From: Pseudomonas frederiksbergensis
Lineage (GTDB): Bacteria > Pseudomonadota > Gammaproteobacteria > Pseudomonadales > Pseudomonadaceae
DNA: 64,000 bases
Assembly: GCF_017114915.1 (NCBI RefSeq)
Contig: NZ_JAAUOE010000006.1
Span: forward strand, 146,192-210,191
Direction: 5' to 3'
Shown: positions 53,195 through 63,690 of the stretch, in pieces
Numbering within the stretch: the first letter of the stretch is position 1
How the letters are laid out: every line of letters starts with the position of its first letter
The notes under the pieces: generated by a model
The model's database searches: none
The model's input: only the letters and a program-made list of their open reading frames with translations
What the model was told of the DNA's origin: nothing
Program-made: the position numbers and the translations under genes

Positions 53195-54922
53195 ATGTTT
53201 ATCTCCCCACGGATGTGGCTGGTGCTGTGCGCGCTATTGTTTGGCATCGGTACGCAGAGCAATGCCTATGGCGCCAGCCTGCCAACGCCGGGCGACCAGG
53301 ACTTGATCCGCGATCGCCAGAACCGCCTGATTGAAGAACAGCAGCGTCGACTGGAAGAACTCAAGGAACTACCGGGCAAGCCAACATTGCCCGCAACACC
53401 GGCCACCCCGGTGGATACACGTTGCTTTCCGATCAAAGACATCGAACTCAAGGGCGCCGACAGTCTGTCCGCTGCCGACCGCGAGCGCTTGCTCAAGCCC
53501 TATATCGGTCAATGCCTGGGCGTCTCGCAACTCAACGAATTGCTGAAGGTCATCACCGACCATTACATCGGCAAGGGCATGATCACCAGCCGCGCTTACT
53601 TGCCGCAGCAAGACCTCTCCAGCGGCCACTTAAGTGTGTTTGTAGTCGAGGGCAAACTCGAGGGTTTGAAGGGCGCTGACGACAGCCATATCTCCGATCG
53701 GGAACTGTCCATGACCTTCCCCGGTAAAACGGGTGAATTGCTCAATCTGCGTGAAATAGAACAACTGGTGGATCAGTTGAACCGCTTGCCCTCCAATCAG
53801 GCGCAAATGGAACTGACCCCCGGCGTTCAGGTCGGCGGCAGTAGCGTGCTGGTCAAGAACACCCCACAGAAGCCTTGGCGTGCCAGCCTGTCGCGTAACA
53901 ACGACGGTCAGAAAAGCACCGGTGAACAGCAGTGGGGCGCAGGCCTGGAGTGGGACAGCCCGCTGGGGCTGGCCGACCAGTTGATGTTGCGCGGCGGCCA
54001 TGACGCGGTGAGCGATCACCAGAAAACCTCGAAAAACGCCATGCTCTATTACAACGTGCCTTGGGGCTGGTGGAACTTCAGTTATACCTACAGCCAGAGC
54101 GAATACCGCTCCCAGGCCCAAGGCAATGGTTTCAACTTCAGCCAGAGCGGCGACAGCGAGAGTCATCAATTGCGCGCCGAGCGCCTCGTCCATCGCGATG
54201 CGGTGAGCAAAACCTCGATCAATGCCGGCTTCTCCCACCTGCGCACCAACAACTACATCGAAGACAGCCGCCTGGATAACAGCAGCCAGCGTATTACCGA
54301 AGCCCAGTTGGGTATCAACCACGGTCGGCGTATCGGCCATTCGTTCGTCAACCTGGACCTGGGCATGCAACAGGGCATCGGCGTGCTGGATGCGCAAGGC
54401 AACGACCAGCGTCGTGATGAGGCCGGCAACCTTACCGCCAACGCTCGCTATCGAAAGTACACCGCCACGGCCAGTTACCTGTTGCCGTTCAACTGGCTGG
54501 GCGAGTCCTTCACGTTCAGCAGCCTCGCCACGGGCCAGCGCAGTGAAGACGTGCTGTTCAGCCCGCAACGCATCAGCCTGGGTGGCAGCTCATCGGTGCG
54601 TGGCTACAAAGACCAGTTTTTATCCGGGGACAGCGGCGGCTACTGGCGCAACGAACTGCGCTGGACCCGCCCGGTGACCGCCGATTGGCTGCGCCCGGTC
54701 CTGAGCGAGTACGGCACCAGTGTCGGTTATGACCAAGGCGTGATCAGCAATGACCGATACAACGGCGAAGTGCATGGCCGCATGTCCAGCAACTCTCTGG
54801 AGATCTTCGCCCGTGGCAAGTACCTCGCCACTCGCGTGACCTTCGCCCACTCGCTGGAACGCCCCACCGTGCTCACCGAGCGCGAGGCGCCGATCTATTT
54901 CCAGGTCGACCTGTTTCTCTAA
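53195..54922 (+). CDS. TpsB outer-membrane transporter (ShlB/FhaC/HecB family)
   Basis: 575 residues from the ATG at 53195 (GGAG close upstream); an in-frame ATG five codons earlier is less likely. Signal peptide, then the plug-type helix DLIRDRQNRLIEEQQRRLEEL, two POTRA domains (CFPIKDIELKGADSL and the following SGHLSVFVVEGKLEG) and a 16-strand barrel with the signature SSVRGYKDQFLSGDSGGYW region and a C-terminal Phe-Leu. It exports the TpsA protein encoded 31 bp downstream across the outer membrane. Confidence 0.94.
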   Translation: MFISPRMWLVLCALLFGIGTQSNAYGASLPTPGDQDLIRDRQNRLIEEQQRRLEELKELPGKPTLPATPATPVDTRCFPIKDIELKGADSLSAADRERLLKPYIGQCLGVSQLNELLKVITDHYIGKGMITSRAYLPQQDLSSGHLSVFVVEGKLEGLKGADDSHISDRELSMTFPGKTGELLNLREIEQLVDQLNRLPSNQAQMELTPGVQVGGSSVLVKNTPQKPWRASLSRNNDGQKSTGEQQWGAGLEWDSPLGLADQLMLRGGHDAVSDHQKTSKNAMLYYNVPWGWWNFSYTYSQSEYRSQAQGNGFNFSQSGDSESHQLRAERLVHRDAVSKTSINAGFSHLRTNNYIEDSRLDNSSQRITEAQLGINHGRRIGHSFVNLDLGMQQGIGVLDAQGNDQRRDEAGNLTANARYRKYTATASYLLPFNWLGESFTFSSLATGQRSEDVLFSPQRISLGGSSSVRGYKDQFLSGDSGGYWRNELRWTRPVTADWLRPVLSEYGTSVGYDQGVISNDRYNGEVHGRMSSNSLEIFARGKYLATRVTFAHSLERPTVLTEREAPIYFQVDLFL

Positions 54923-54953
54923 ATAATTTGTCGTAGCGTCGGGATTTTTGAAT

Positions 54954-57900
54954 ATGGACGTTCACCAGTTTGCCTTTCTGTCCCGCCAGCCTTCGGCTGC
55001 GGTGGCCCCTCGCACGCACTTCCTGGGCATGCCCAAACGCTGGCTGGCATTGCTGCTGGCGAACGTCATGTTCTGGCAGCCGATCTGGGCCCAAGCCGAG
55101 GGCATCGCCGTCAGCGGCGGTACTCAGACCAGCCTGGGGCAGGCCGGCAACGGCGTACCGGTGATCAACATTGCCGCGCCCAACGGCGCCGGGCTTTCGC
55201 ACAACCAGTTCAAGGATTACAACGTCGGTCAACAGGGCGTGATCCTCAACAACGCGACAAACGCGGTGCAGAACACCCAACTGGGCGGCCACATTCTGGG
55301 CAACAGCCAGCTCGGTGGACGGGCAGCCGGCACCATCCTCAACGAAGTCAACGGCGGTAGCCCCAGCCAGCTCAACGGTTACACCGAAGTGGCAGGCCAG
55401 TCAGCGCGGGTCATCATTGCCAACCCTTACGGCGTGAGCTGTAACGGTTGCGGCTTCATCAACACGCCGCGCGTGACCCTCAGCACCGGCAAGCCTGTAC
55501 TCGACGGCAGCGGCAAGCTTGATCACTTCGAGGTGGATGGCGGCAGCATCACCATCGATGGCATGGGGCTTGATGCGGCCAACATTGATCAATTCGACCT
55601 GATTACCCGTTCGGCGAAGATCAACGCCGACATCCATGCCCGGCAGTTGAATGTCATCACCGGTGCCAACAACGTCGACGCCGACAGCCTCGCTACCACG
55701 CCCCGTGCGGCCCGTGATGCCGACAAGCCTCAACTGGCAATCGATGCGGCGGCGCTGGGCGGGATGTATGCCAACACCATCAAACTGGTGGGTACCGAGC
55801 AGGGGGTCGGGGTCAAGCTGGCGGGCAACATGGCTGCCAGTGCCGGCGATATTCAAATCGATGCCGGTGGCCATCTGAGCATGGCGCAGACATCGGCCCA
55901 AGGTGCCTTGCGGGTCAACGCGCAAAGTGTCGAGATGACCGGCAAGGCTTACGCCGGCAGTGTCGATGTGCGCACGCCCGGCGAGCTGGTCAACCGGCAG
56001 AGCCTGGCTGCACGCAACCGCATCGACATCAATGCCGACAAACTCAGTAACTCCGGCGTGATCGCCGCGGGCATTGAAGCCGATAACAGCCGCAACACCA
56101 CGGGCGACCTGAGCATCACCAGCCCCTCGGTGACCAACAGCGGCAGCCTCCAAGCCAGTCGCTCGTTGAGTATCCGTGCGAGCAAAGACCTGACCAATCA
56201 GGGCGTGGTTCAGGGCGCGGCGGTCGATTTGACCAGCGCCCGGGTGACCAACCAGGGCACCGCCGCGCGAATCGTCGGTGACCGCTCGCTGGTGCTCAAT
56301 GCGCCGGCCATCGTCAACCTGGCAGGGGTGATCGGTTTTGGCGCGGGGCAGGCGGCGTCCTTGCAACTCGACAGCCTGGACAACCGCGAAGGCTTGATCC
56401 AGGTGCTGGGCGGAAGCCTGACAATCACCGCTCGCCAGCTGGATAACCGTAGCGGGCAAATCGACGCTGGCGGCCTCATTGTCGATACCGCCACGCTGGA
56501 TAATCGCTCCGGCCTGCTGTCTGCCAGCGCCGGTAATGCGCAGGTGAACACTCGCGGCAGGTTCGACAACACTTCGGGCACTCTTCAGGCGCAAAACAAA
56601 CTGTCAGTCACGGGCCAGGAGGTCATCAACCAGGGCGGCAGGCTACTGGCGGTCAAAGGTGACCTCGATCTGAAAGCTTCGAGCCTCAATAACCAGCTCG
56701 GCAGCGTGCTGGGGTCCAAGGTCAGCATTCGCGCGCCGGGTGGCCAGGTTGACAACCGCGGCGGGAAAATCGTCGGCGAGCGCATTGATCTGAACGCCTC
56801 GGGGCTCGACAACCGCAACGCAGGGCTGCTGGCGGCAGGCGCCCAGGGCATGAGCCTGATCTTCGATCCGGCGGCCATCAAGGCGCAGCTGCTCAATAAA
56901 AAAGGGCGCATTCAGAGCGACGGCGGCCTTTTGCTGCAAGGTGGCTGGCTGGACAACAGCGCCGGCACGGTGCTCGGTAAAACCATCGAGGTTGATGCTC
57001 AACGCCTGGTCAACAACGGCGGCATGCTCCTCGCCGACGCAGGGCTTGCCAGCCTGAAGCTCGGCAAGGGCAGCATCGACAACCTTGGCGGTGCGATCCA
57101 GGGCAACACCGTCGAGGTGACCGCCGGCAATCTCGATAACCGCCGCGACGGCACCAAGGCCGGCATGATCGCCAGCCTGAAGGGCGAACTGAAGCTGACC
57201 GTCGATTCGCTGATCAACCAGGGTGGCCTGATCGAATCCAATAGCTGGCTGACACTTCAGGGCGATACGCTGGATAACAGCGCTTCGGGGCGGATCCGTG
57301 CGCTGGGCAACAAGGCCAGTACACTTCGCGTCTCGCCAGACGACATCAGCACCGTCGACTTCAACGGCGCCGTCAATAACCGCAACGGCACCATCGAGGT
57401 GGGCAACACATCGTTCAGTTTTGAATCCCGTTCGCTGGATAACCGAGGCGGGACCCTCGAACACGCCAACTCCGGGTTATTTACCCTGCACCTCGATAGC
57501 CTGACCGGGGCCGGTGGCGGGATCACCGGCCTGGGCAGTGGCGACTGGAACTTTGGCGCGGTGGATGGGCTGGGTCGTGCACAGCTCGACGAGGCGCTGA
57601 CGTACACCAGCGATTCGCTGACGCTGCGGTCCGGCGATCGCCTGGCCAGCAGCACCGCTCTGGTGCTCAACCTTGAAAGCCTGAACAACGGCGGCGAGTT
57701 GCTCAGCGACGGCGACCTCACGCTGAACCTTACGGGCGATCTGTTCAACAGCGGTCGGTTATCCGCACAAAAGAAACTCGGCATCACCGCCCATGACATC
57801 AGCCAGGACGGCGGACGCATGGGCGCGGGCACCGACATACGCCTCAACCTGAGCGGTACGCTGGATAACTTCGGTTACCTGACTGCACGCCAGAACCTGC

Positions 57901-60900
57901 GCATCGACGCGGCGCAAATCGACAACCGCGGCACACTGGGTGCCCAAGGCAAGGTCAACCTCACCGCCACCGGCGGCATCACCAACGGTCCCGATGCATT
58001 GCTGTTCAGCGGTGGTGACATGACCCTGCGCGCCAGTAGCCTGCTCAACCGGTATGGCGACCTCTACAGCGTCGGCAACCTGAGCTTCGCCGGTATCGGT
58101 GACAGTCAGGCGCAAAGCTTGCGCAACCTCTCCGGGACGATTGAAAGCGAAGGCAACATCAGCCTTTATGCCGCCTCGCTGGAAAACGCCAAGGCCGAAT
58201 TCGAACTGAGCCAGGAGCGGGTGAGCGGCACCTTGAACTGGGTGTGCGGCCAACACTGCGGCGGTCATGACTCCTTCAAACGCGGCCAGATCACCATCGG
58301 CCAAACGTTCATCGAGCGCGCCACCAAGGACTCTGCTTCGGCGCGTCTGGTTGCCGGCAAAGACCTCAACATCCAGGCCTCAAGCGTGCAGAACCGCTAC
58401 AGCCTGCTGGCCGCCAACAACAACCTGACCATCATTGCCGATGACCTGCTCAATCAGGGCGCGTCCACCCGCACCGGGCAGAACACCATCAAGATCAGTA
58501 CGCCGGGGCGCATTTCTACCGGCTACTGGGACCAAATGGAGTACGTCGACATCCCGGCCTTCAACGCGGCCGTGGCCGCCGGCAACTACGATGATGCCCG
58601 CTTCGAGCTGCTGAAATCTCGCTCCAGTGACAGCCGCTTCCAGGAGCAAAGCAACGTCACCGTCTGGACCGACAATCTTCAGCCGACCTACGCCGCGACG
58701 ATTCAGGCCGGCGGTACCGTCAACCTGAACGTCACGCGCACCGTGCAAAACGGAACGCTGCACCAGAACACGCTTGAACAACTGACCGGCACGCTGGGCG
58801 ATGACCAGACCGGTGTCGGGGTCGGCGGGATCGATATCAACCTCAACCCGCAGGTGAGCGATGCCGGCGCTGTGACCAGCAAGCGTATCGCGACGGACAG
58901 CAGCGTACAGAGCGTCTTTAAACCGGTGGATTACAGCGGCATCCCGTTCATCTCCGTGGACCCGACGTCCGGGCCCACCTTCCAGCTGCCCAACGGCGAT
59001 TACGGGATGTTCATCAAGAACCCCGATCCGACCAGTCACTACATGATCGAAACCAACCCGAACCTCACGAACCTGTCGCGGTTCTTTGGTTCGGACTACC
59101 TGCTCAAGCAGTTGAACATCAATGCCGACAGCGCTTGGCGTCGACTCGGCGATGGCCTGTACGAGCAGCGCCTGATTCGCGATGCGGTGCTGGCGCAGAC
59201 TGGCCAGCGTTTTCTCGCCAGCGGCTTGACCAGCGATTATGAGCAATACCGTTACTTGATGGACAACGCCCTCGCCAGCAAGGACGCGCTGCGTCTAAGC
59301 CTTGGCGTCTCGTTGACGGGCGAGCAAGTCAGCGCGCTGACCCATGACATCGTCTGGATGGAGAATCGCATCGTCGACGGGCAAAAAGTCCTCGTGCCAG
59401 TGCTGTACCTGGCCCAGACCACCACCCGCAACGTACGTGGCAGCAGCCTGGTCCAGGGCCGTGACCTGAACCTGTTCACCGGCGGCGATCTGATCAACGT
59501 CGGCACACTGCGCGCCAGCAACAACCTCAACATCCAAAGCGCTGGCAGCGTCTATCAGGGCGGGCTGGTCGAGGCCGGCAACGACCTGCAAATGCTGGCG
59601 CAAGACAGCATTCGCAACGCCATGGCCGGCGAGATCCGCGCCAGCCAGGTCAGCCTAGTCGCACTCAGGGGCGACATCATCAACGACCGCACCGCGATCC
59701 GGGTTCGCGACGGCTCTGGCATGCGCACCCTGACCGATGCGGGCAGCAGCATCAGCGCCCGGGAAAACCTGGCCGTTGTGGCCGGCCGCGACCTGACCAG
59801 CCACGGCGCAATAAGCAGTGGCGGCAACGCGACCCTGACGGCGGGCCGGGACATCAACCTGGCGGCCAAAGCCGACGCCAGCGAGAAGCATGAATTCAGC
59901 GACGGCGGCCACAAGTCGAGCATCACCACTGATGTGAAAAACCTCGCTGCGACCGTTACTGTCGGCGGCAACCTGACCGTGGATGCGGGCCGCGACGTCA
60001 ATGTCATTGCCAGCCAAGTCAAGGCCGGGAACAACCTGAACATCAAGGCCGGCCAAGACTTCAACGTGACCTCTGCTGACGACATTCACAACGTCGAGAG
60101 CAAAACCAAGGACGGCAAAAAACGCATCACCGAAGAAAACGACCGCACCACCCAGGTCGCCAGCATCCTGAGCGCGGGCAATAACTTCAACGCCCAGGCG
60201 GCTCGCGACACCAACCTCATCGCCAGCAAGATCATCGCCGGCAACGAAGCGTATCTGTACAGCGGCAACAAGCTGAACCTGCTGGCGGCGCAGAACAGCA
60301 CGCACACGCTGTATGACATGAAGGAGAAGGGGAACTGGGGGGCGAAGAAGGCTCAGCGCGATGAGGTGACGCAGATCACCCATGTGGGTACCGAAATCAA
60401 CACCGGGGGCAATCTCACCCTCGCCAGTGCCGGTGATCAGCGCTACCAGGTTGCCAAGCTCAACAGTGGCAAAGACCTGATCCTTGAAAGTGGCGGCGCC
60501 ATCACGTTTGAGGGGGTCAAGGACTACCACGACGAAAGCCACACCAAGAGCAAGAGCGACCTGGCCTGGACCAGCTCCAAGGGCAAGGGCAATACCGATG
60601 AAACGTTGCGTCAGAGCACGCTGGTTGCCCAGGGTGCCTTGGCCGTTCGGGCTGTCGATGGGCTGAAAATCGACATCAAACAGATCAATCAAAACACCGT
60701 CAGCCAGACCATCGATGCGATGGTCAAGGCTGACCCGCAACTGGCCTGGATCAAGGAAGCGGAAAAACGCGGCGATGTGGACTGGCGCCAGGTGAAGGAG
60801 GTGCATGACTCCTTCAAGTACAGCCACTCCAGCCTGGGCCAGGGTGCGATGCTGGCGATCATCATCATCGTGACGATCCTTACCGCAGGTGCGGCCAGCG

Positions 60901-63131
60901 GCCTGGCAGGCGCGGCGGCCGGGGCTCAGGCCGGTACTGCGGCCACCTCCGCCATGGCGGCCGCGACGACTGCCGAGGCTGTGGCCGCTGGGGCGACCTA
61001 TGTCGGGGCAGGCTGGGGTAACGTCATGGCGACGGCGGCGATGACGTCCATGGCCAGCACGGGTGCGGTCAGCGTCATCAACAACAAGGGCAATCTGGGC
61101 GCGGCTGTTAAAGACACCTTCAGCAGCGACAGCCTGAAAAATGCCGCCATTTCCGGGATGGTCGCAGGGTTTACCGCCGGCGTGATCGACCCGAAATTGG
61201 GCGGGACAACCAAGCCTTACAACGGCATCACCAAGGGTTTCGACTTATCCACCCTTAAGGACATAGGCGGTTTCGCCGTGCATGCCGGCGCACAAGGCGT
61301 TACCTCGGGCGTGGTCAAAACCGCGGTCAACGGTGGCAGCCTGGGCGACAACCTGGTCGATGAACTTGTGACCCAGGCCGGGACCGTTGCCGCGGCGGTG
61401 GGGTTCAGCCAGGTCGGCAGCTTCGCCCAAAAAGAGTACCTCAAAGCTGCGGCCAATAAAGACTCGGTCGGCATGGCACTGTGGGCCGAGGGTGGCGCCG
61501 GAAGAACCGCGCTGCACGCCATGATGGGTGGCGCGATGTCCTCAGCCACGGGCGGCGACTTCGCGACCGGTGCGGTGGCCGCCGGTGCCAGCCAGGCCAT
61601 GGCTGGCGCCTTGAATGATGTCTTCAGCAAGCAGCCGGAATATCGCGAGGCCGCCGCACAAATCGTCGGCCTCACCGCCGCTGGTCTTGCCGGTAAAGAT
61701 GTCGAGAAAGCGGCCTGGGTTTCGCTGATGGCCGATCAGTACAACCGCCAACTTCATCCAGACGAAATTCCGCTTCTGAAGAAACAGGCTGACAGTCTGG
61801 CGAAGGAAGCCGGACTCAGCCCTGCAGAAGCAGAAAGACGCCTGGCCAAAGCGCTGGTTTATTACACCGACAAAGATTGGAACGGCGTGCTGAGTGGCCA
61901 AGGTGCCGCGCCCGATGCCCTGACGGTGAAGCATTTGGGCATCGCGCTGGCACCGCTGGGCGCCACGTACGCACCCGCAGCAGCGACGGATATTCCGGCA
62001 ACCGGTCCCGAGAAAACCTACACCCCCACCGAAACCGCCGCGTTAATCGCCAACTACAGCAGCACCCATGCGGCGCAGTACGCGGACAAATCCATCAACG
62101 TCGTCAACCTGCAGGGCTTCTACGCGGGCGATCTCAGTGGTGAATACGCCAACTTCTATCGCAAGAACCTGGCTGTGAGCCCGGGCCTGACAGATTGGGG
62201 CACGGTAACCGGCAGCGCCCAAGGCACGGGAAAGGCATTATCCGAGGCGGCGGGCTCGGCGTGGGCCTTGCTGAGCAACCCGGTGCAAGGCAGCGAACAA
62301 ATCGCCAATGGCCTGGTCGGGCTGACCAAACATCCGCTGGACTCGTTGATGAGCAGCGTCGAGGCGAGCCAAACCAAAGCGGCATTGGCGAGCCTGTACG
62401 ACATGCAAGGCAACACCACCGCCAGCGCCGCGATCCGGGCGCAAAGCGATGTTGAATTTGCGTTGAACTTCCTTCCGGTGAACCGGGTTAAGACGCTGGC
62501 CAAATTGGGGGCGGAGAGTGCGGTCGTTAAAGCCGCTGACAATGTTGTACTTCCAGCGGGTTATCGTGAGGGCAGTTCAGCAGGAGCGGCATTTAACGAG
62601 ACGGGGGCGTTGCCGGATGGCTATCGTCGGGTCGTTAATACCAGGACCGGTAATACTGAAGTCGCCGGCTCTGATGGTGTCTTTTATTACGAAACCGCCG
62701 AGGGTGGACTGAGGCCGAAGGCTGGGGGTAATCTGGCAGAGTTGGTGGCGGCTGAGGCGAAGATTGCGGGAGCAAAAGTAACAGGTGGTGCAGTAGAGCT
62801 AACGTTTGACAAGGCTACCCGGACCTGGACAACTCCAGCTGGTCTAGACTATGGACAAGGATCGGTTCAAGGAAACAGAGTTTTGCATGTTCTAGAGCAT
62901 GCGGAGCCGAATCCGGCCAAGACAACACATAGCGTCTTTAGTATGGACAGAAAAGAGATTTTAGGCGCTGTCGACGAAGCATGGCTCAAGAAAGGTAGTC
63001 CTGTAGTAGGTGATCCGGGTGCATATGTTGTCCCGATGGGCCGAGCGATTGGTACTTCGGGAGAAACGAGTATTAAAATTATTGTTCGGCCTGGGACCAG
63101 TCAGGTCATTACCGCCTATCCTGTTAAATAG
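54954..63131 (+). CDS. TpsA: filamentous haemagglutinin-like exoprotein with toxin-like C terminus
   Basis: 2725 residues from the ATG at 54954 (MDVHQFAFLSRQPS). It has an extended signal region (RWLALLLANVMFWQPIWAQA), a TPS secretion domain at ~50-250 (VIIANPYGVSCNGCGFINTPR), long stretches of LDN/LxN-type beta-helix repeats to ~1700, a glycine/alanine hydrophobic part near 1980-2030, and a ADQYNRQLHPDE segment. The last ~140 residues are AT-rich: HVLEHAEPNPAKTTHSVF, GDPGAYVVPMGRAIG and the end ITAYPVK. Two His, a Lys and a T-x-Y end resemble EndoU/BECR-type RNases, but that call is weak. Likely a contact-dependent inhibition toxin. Confidence 0.9.
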   Translation: MDVHQFAFLSRQPSAAVAPRTHFLGMPKRWLALLLANVMFWQPIWAQAEGIAVSGGTQTSLGQAGNGVPVINIAAPNGAGLSHNQFKDYNVGQQGVILNNATNAVQNTQLGGHILGNSQLGGRAAGTILNEVNGGSPSQLNGYTEVAGQSARVIIANPYGVSCNGCGFINTPRVTLSTGKPVLDGSGKLDHFEVDGGSITIDGMGLDAANIDQFDLITRSAKINADIHARQLNVITGANNVDADSLATTPRAARDADKPQLAIDAAALGGMYANTIKLVGTEQGVGVKLAGNMAASAGDIQIDAGGHLSMAQTSAQGALRVNAQSVEMTGKAYAGSVDVRTPGELVNRQSLAARNRIDINADKLSNSGVIAAGIEADNSRNTTGDLSITSPSVTNSGSLQASRSLSIRASKDLTNQGVVQGAAVDLTSARVTNQGTAARIVGDRSLVLNAPAIVNLAGVIGFGAGQAASLQLDSLDNREGLIQVLGGSLTITARQLDNRSGQIDAGGLIVDTATLDNRSGLLSASAGNAQVNTRGRFDNTSGTLQAQNKLSVTGQEVINQGGRLLAVKGDLDLKASSLNNQLGSVLGSKVSIRAPGGQVDNRGGKIVGERIDLNASGLDNRNAGLLAAGAQGMSLIFDPAAIKAQLLNKKGRIQSDGGLLLQGGWLDNSAGTVLGKTIEVDAQRLVNNGGMLLADAGLASLKLGKGSIDNLGGAIQGNTVEVTAGNLDNRRDGTKAGMIASLKGELKLTVDSLINQGGLIESNSWLTLQGDTLDNSASGRIRALGNKASTLRVSPDDISTVDFNGAVNNRNGTIEVGNTSFSFESRSLDNRGGTLEHANSGLFTLHLDSLTGAGGGITGLGSGDWNFGAVDGLGRAQLDEALTYTSDSLTLRSGDRLASSTALVLNLESLNNGGELLSDGDLTLNLTGDLFNSGRLSAQKKLGITAHDISQDGGRMGAGTDIRLNLSGTLDNFGYLTARQNLRIDAAQIDNRGTLGAQGKVNLTATGGITNGPDALLFSGGDMTLRASSLLNRYGDLYSVGNLSFAGIGDSQAQSLRNLSGTIESEGNISLYAASLENAKAEFELSQERVSGTLNWVCGQHCGGHDSFKRGQITIGQTFIERATKDSASARLVAGKDLNIQASSVQNRYSLLAANNNLTIIADDLLNQGASTRTGQNTIKISTPGRISTGYWDQMEYVDIPAFNAAVAAGNYDDARFELLKSRSSDSRFQEQSNVTVWTDNLQPTYAATIQAGGTVNLNVTRTVQNGTLHQNTLEQLTGTLGDDQTGVGVGGIDINLNPQVSDAGAVTSKRIATDSSVQSVFKPVDYSGIPFISVDPTSGPTFQLPNGDYGMFIKNPDPTSHYMIETNPNLTNLSRFFGSDYLLKQLNINADSAWRRLGDGLYEQRLIRDAVLAQTGQRFLASGLTSDYEQYRYLMDNALASKDALRLSLGVSLTGEQVSALTHDIVWMENRIVDGQKVLVPVLYLAQTTTRNVRGSSLVQGRDLNLFTGGDLINVGTLRASNNLNIQSAGSVYQGGLVEAGNDLQMLAQDSIRNAMAGEIRASQVSLVALRGDIINDRTAIRVRDGSGMRTLTDAGSSISARENLAVVAGRDLTSHGAISSGGNATLTAGRDINLAAKADASEKHEFSDGGHKSSITTDVKNLAATVTVGGNLTVDAGRDVNVIASQVKAGNNLNIKAGQDFNVTSADDIHNVESKTKDGKKRITEENDRTTQVASILSAGNNFNAQAARDTNLIASKIIAGNEAYLYSGNKLNLLAAQNSTHTLYDMKEKGNWGAKKAQRDEVTQITHVGTEINTGGNLTLASAGDQRYQVAKLNSGKDLILESGGAITFEGVKDYHDESHTKSKSDLAWTSSKGKGNTDETLRQSTLVAQGALAVRAVDGLKIDIKQINQNTVSQTIDAMVKADPQLAWIKEAEKRGDVDWRQVKEVHDSFKYSHSSLGQGAMLAIIIIVTILTAGAASGLAGAAAGAQAGTAATSAMAAATTAEAVAAGATYVGAGWGNVMATAAMTSMASTGAVSVINNKGNLGAAVKDTFSSDSLKNAAISGMVAGFTAGVIDPKLGGTTKPYNGITKGFDLSTLKDIGGFAVHAGAQGVTSGVVKTAVNGGSLGDNLVDELVTQAGTVAAAVGFSQVGSFAQKEYLKAAANKDSVGMALWAEGGAGRTALHAMMGGAMSSATGGDFATGAVAAGASQAMAGALNDVFSKQPEYREAAAQIVGLTAAGLAGKDVEKAAWVSLMADQYNRQLHPDEIPLLKKQADSLAKEAGLSPAEAERRLAKALVYYTDKDWNGVLSGQGAAPDALTVKHLGIALAPLGATYAPAAATDIPATGPEKTYTPTETAALIANYSSTHAAQYADKSINVVNLQGFYAGDLSGEYANFYRKNLAVSPGLTDWGTVTGSAQGTGKALSEAAGSAWALLSNPVQGSEQIANGLVGLTKHPLDSLMSSVEASQTKAALASLYDMQGNTTASAAIRAQSDVEFALNFLPVNRVKTLAKLGAESAVVKAADNVVLPAGYREGSSAGAAFNETGALPDGYRRVVNTRTGNTEVAGSDGVFYYETAEGGLRPKAGGNLAELVAAEAKIAGAKVTGGAVELTFDKATRTWTTPAGLDYGQGSVQGNRVLHVLEHAEPNPAKTTHSVFSMDRKEILGAVDEAWLKKGSPVVGDPGAYVVPMGRAIGTSGETSIKIIVRPGTSQVITAYPVK

Positions 63132-63142
63132 AGAAGTTTTAT

Positions 63143-63349
63143 ATGTTGTGTCCAAGGTGTGAGCAGGGAGATATTGTCAAGGCTAAAATTATAGCTTACG
63201 ACACTTGCTTGTTCGTATGTCAAGAGTGCGAGGCCTCATGGTTTTTATACGAAGACATTGGGGTTGGGGCCTTTTTCGACTATGGGACTTATATGGAAGG
63301 TCTAGGACTGAAACCACTATGGAGTGAGTTGCAAATCATTCCTGAGTAG
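63143..63349 (+). CDS. Zinc-ribbon small protein, candidate immunity to the TpsA toxin
   Basis: 68 residues. Two CxxC pairs (CPRCEQG near the N terminus and CQECEAS) form a zinc ribbon, followed by FLYEDIGVGAFFDYGTYM and LGLKPLWSEL. It starts 11 bp after the tpsA stop, has the same AT-rich composition as the toxin tip, and is of CdiI size. The immunity role is inferred from position only. Confidence 0.65.
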   Translation: MLCPRCEQGDIVKAKIIAYDTCLFVCQECEASWFLYEDIGVGAFFDYGTYMEGLGLKPLWSELQIIPE

Positions 63350-63621
63350 GAGCAAAAGGGGAAATAGTTGGCGCTCTAGACCCTGTCCAAGCAGCACGCC
63401 AACGTCAGGCTGCTATGCTTGAAGAAAATCAAGGTTTCAATGCGAGCCCCATTGGTTGGGATAGCTATCCGACCATTGGTCGTAACGGAACTTATATAAC
63501 TGATAGAGAGGCAATTTCTAGTATTACCGGGCCGCTGAATATAGGAGGAGAGACGGTGATAACTAGGTCGCAGGCAACTCAGCTTGAGTACGGAATAGGG
63601 GACAGACCACGATTTTTTTGA
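63346..63621 (+). pseudogene. Truncated second toxin tip (orphan CT fragment)
   Basis: The frame is open from 63346 (just after a TGA at 63343) and has no good start before the ATG at 63415. It reads GEIVGALDPVQAARQRQAAM, then LEENQGFNASPIGWDSYPTI, GRNGTYITDREA and a final SQATQLEYGIG. This resembles the first half of a polymorphic toxin tip I have seen at the ends of CDI and Rhs proteins. It loses homology exactly where a hairpin element begins (63594) and stops 10 codons later. It is a displaced, broken tip rather than a working gene. Confidence 0.5.
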
Positions 63622-63650
63622 TGGTAAGCAAAAGCGTGGTCTGTCCCCTA
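63594..63650. repeat. Hairpin element, copy 1
   Basis: A perfect 16-bp inverted repeat: TAGGGGACAGACCACG (63596-63611) and CGTGGTCTGTCCCCTA (63635-63650), loop 23 nt with a T7 run. The first 31 bases (63594-63624) recur exactly at 63970-64000. Confidence 0.85.
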
Positions 63651-63690
63651 ATGCTTGCTGGGTAAAAGTTTTGGAGGCGAAGCCGTTAAA

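Noticed and set aside
63594..63650. Simple rho-independent terminator of the orphan toxin fragment
   Set aside because: The T-run is inside the loop, not after the stem, and the first 31 bases recur exactly 376 bp later, which a plain terminator would not explain.
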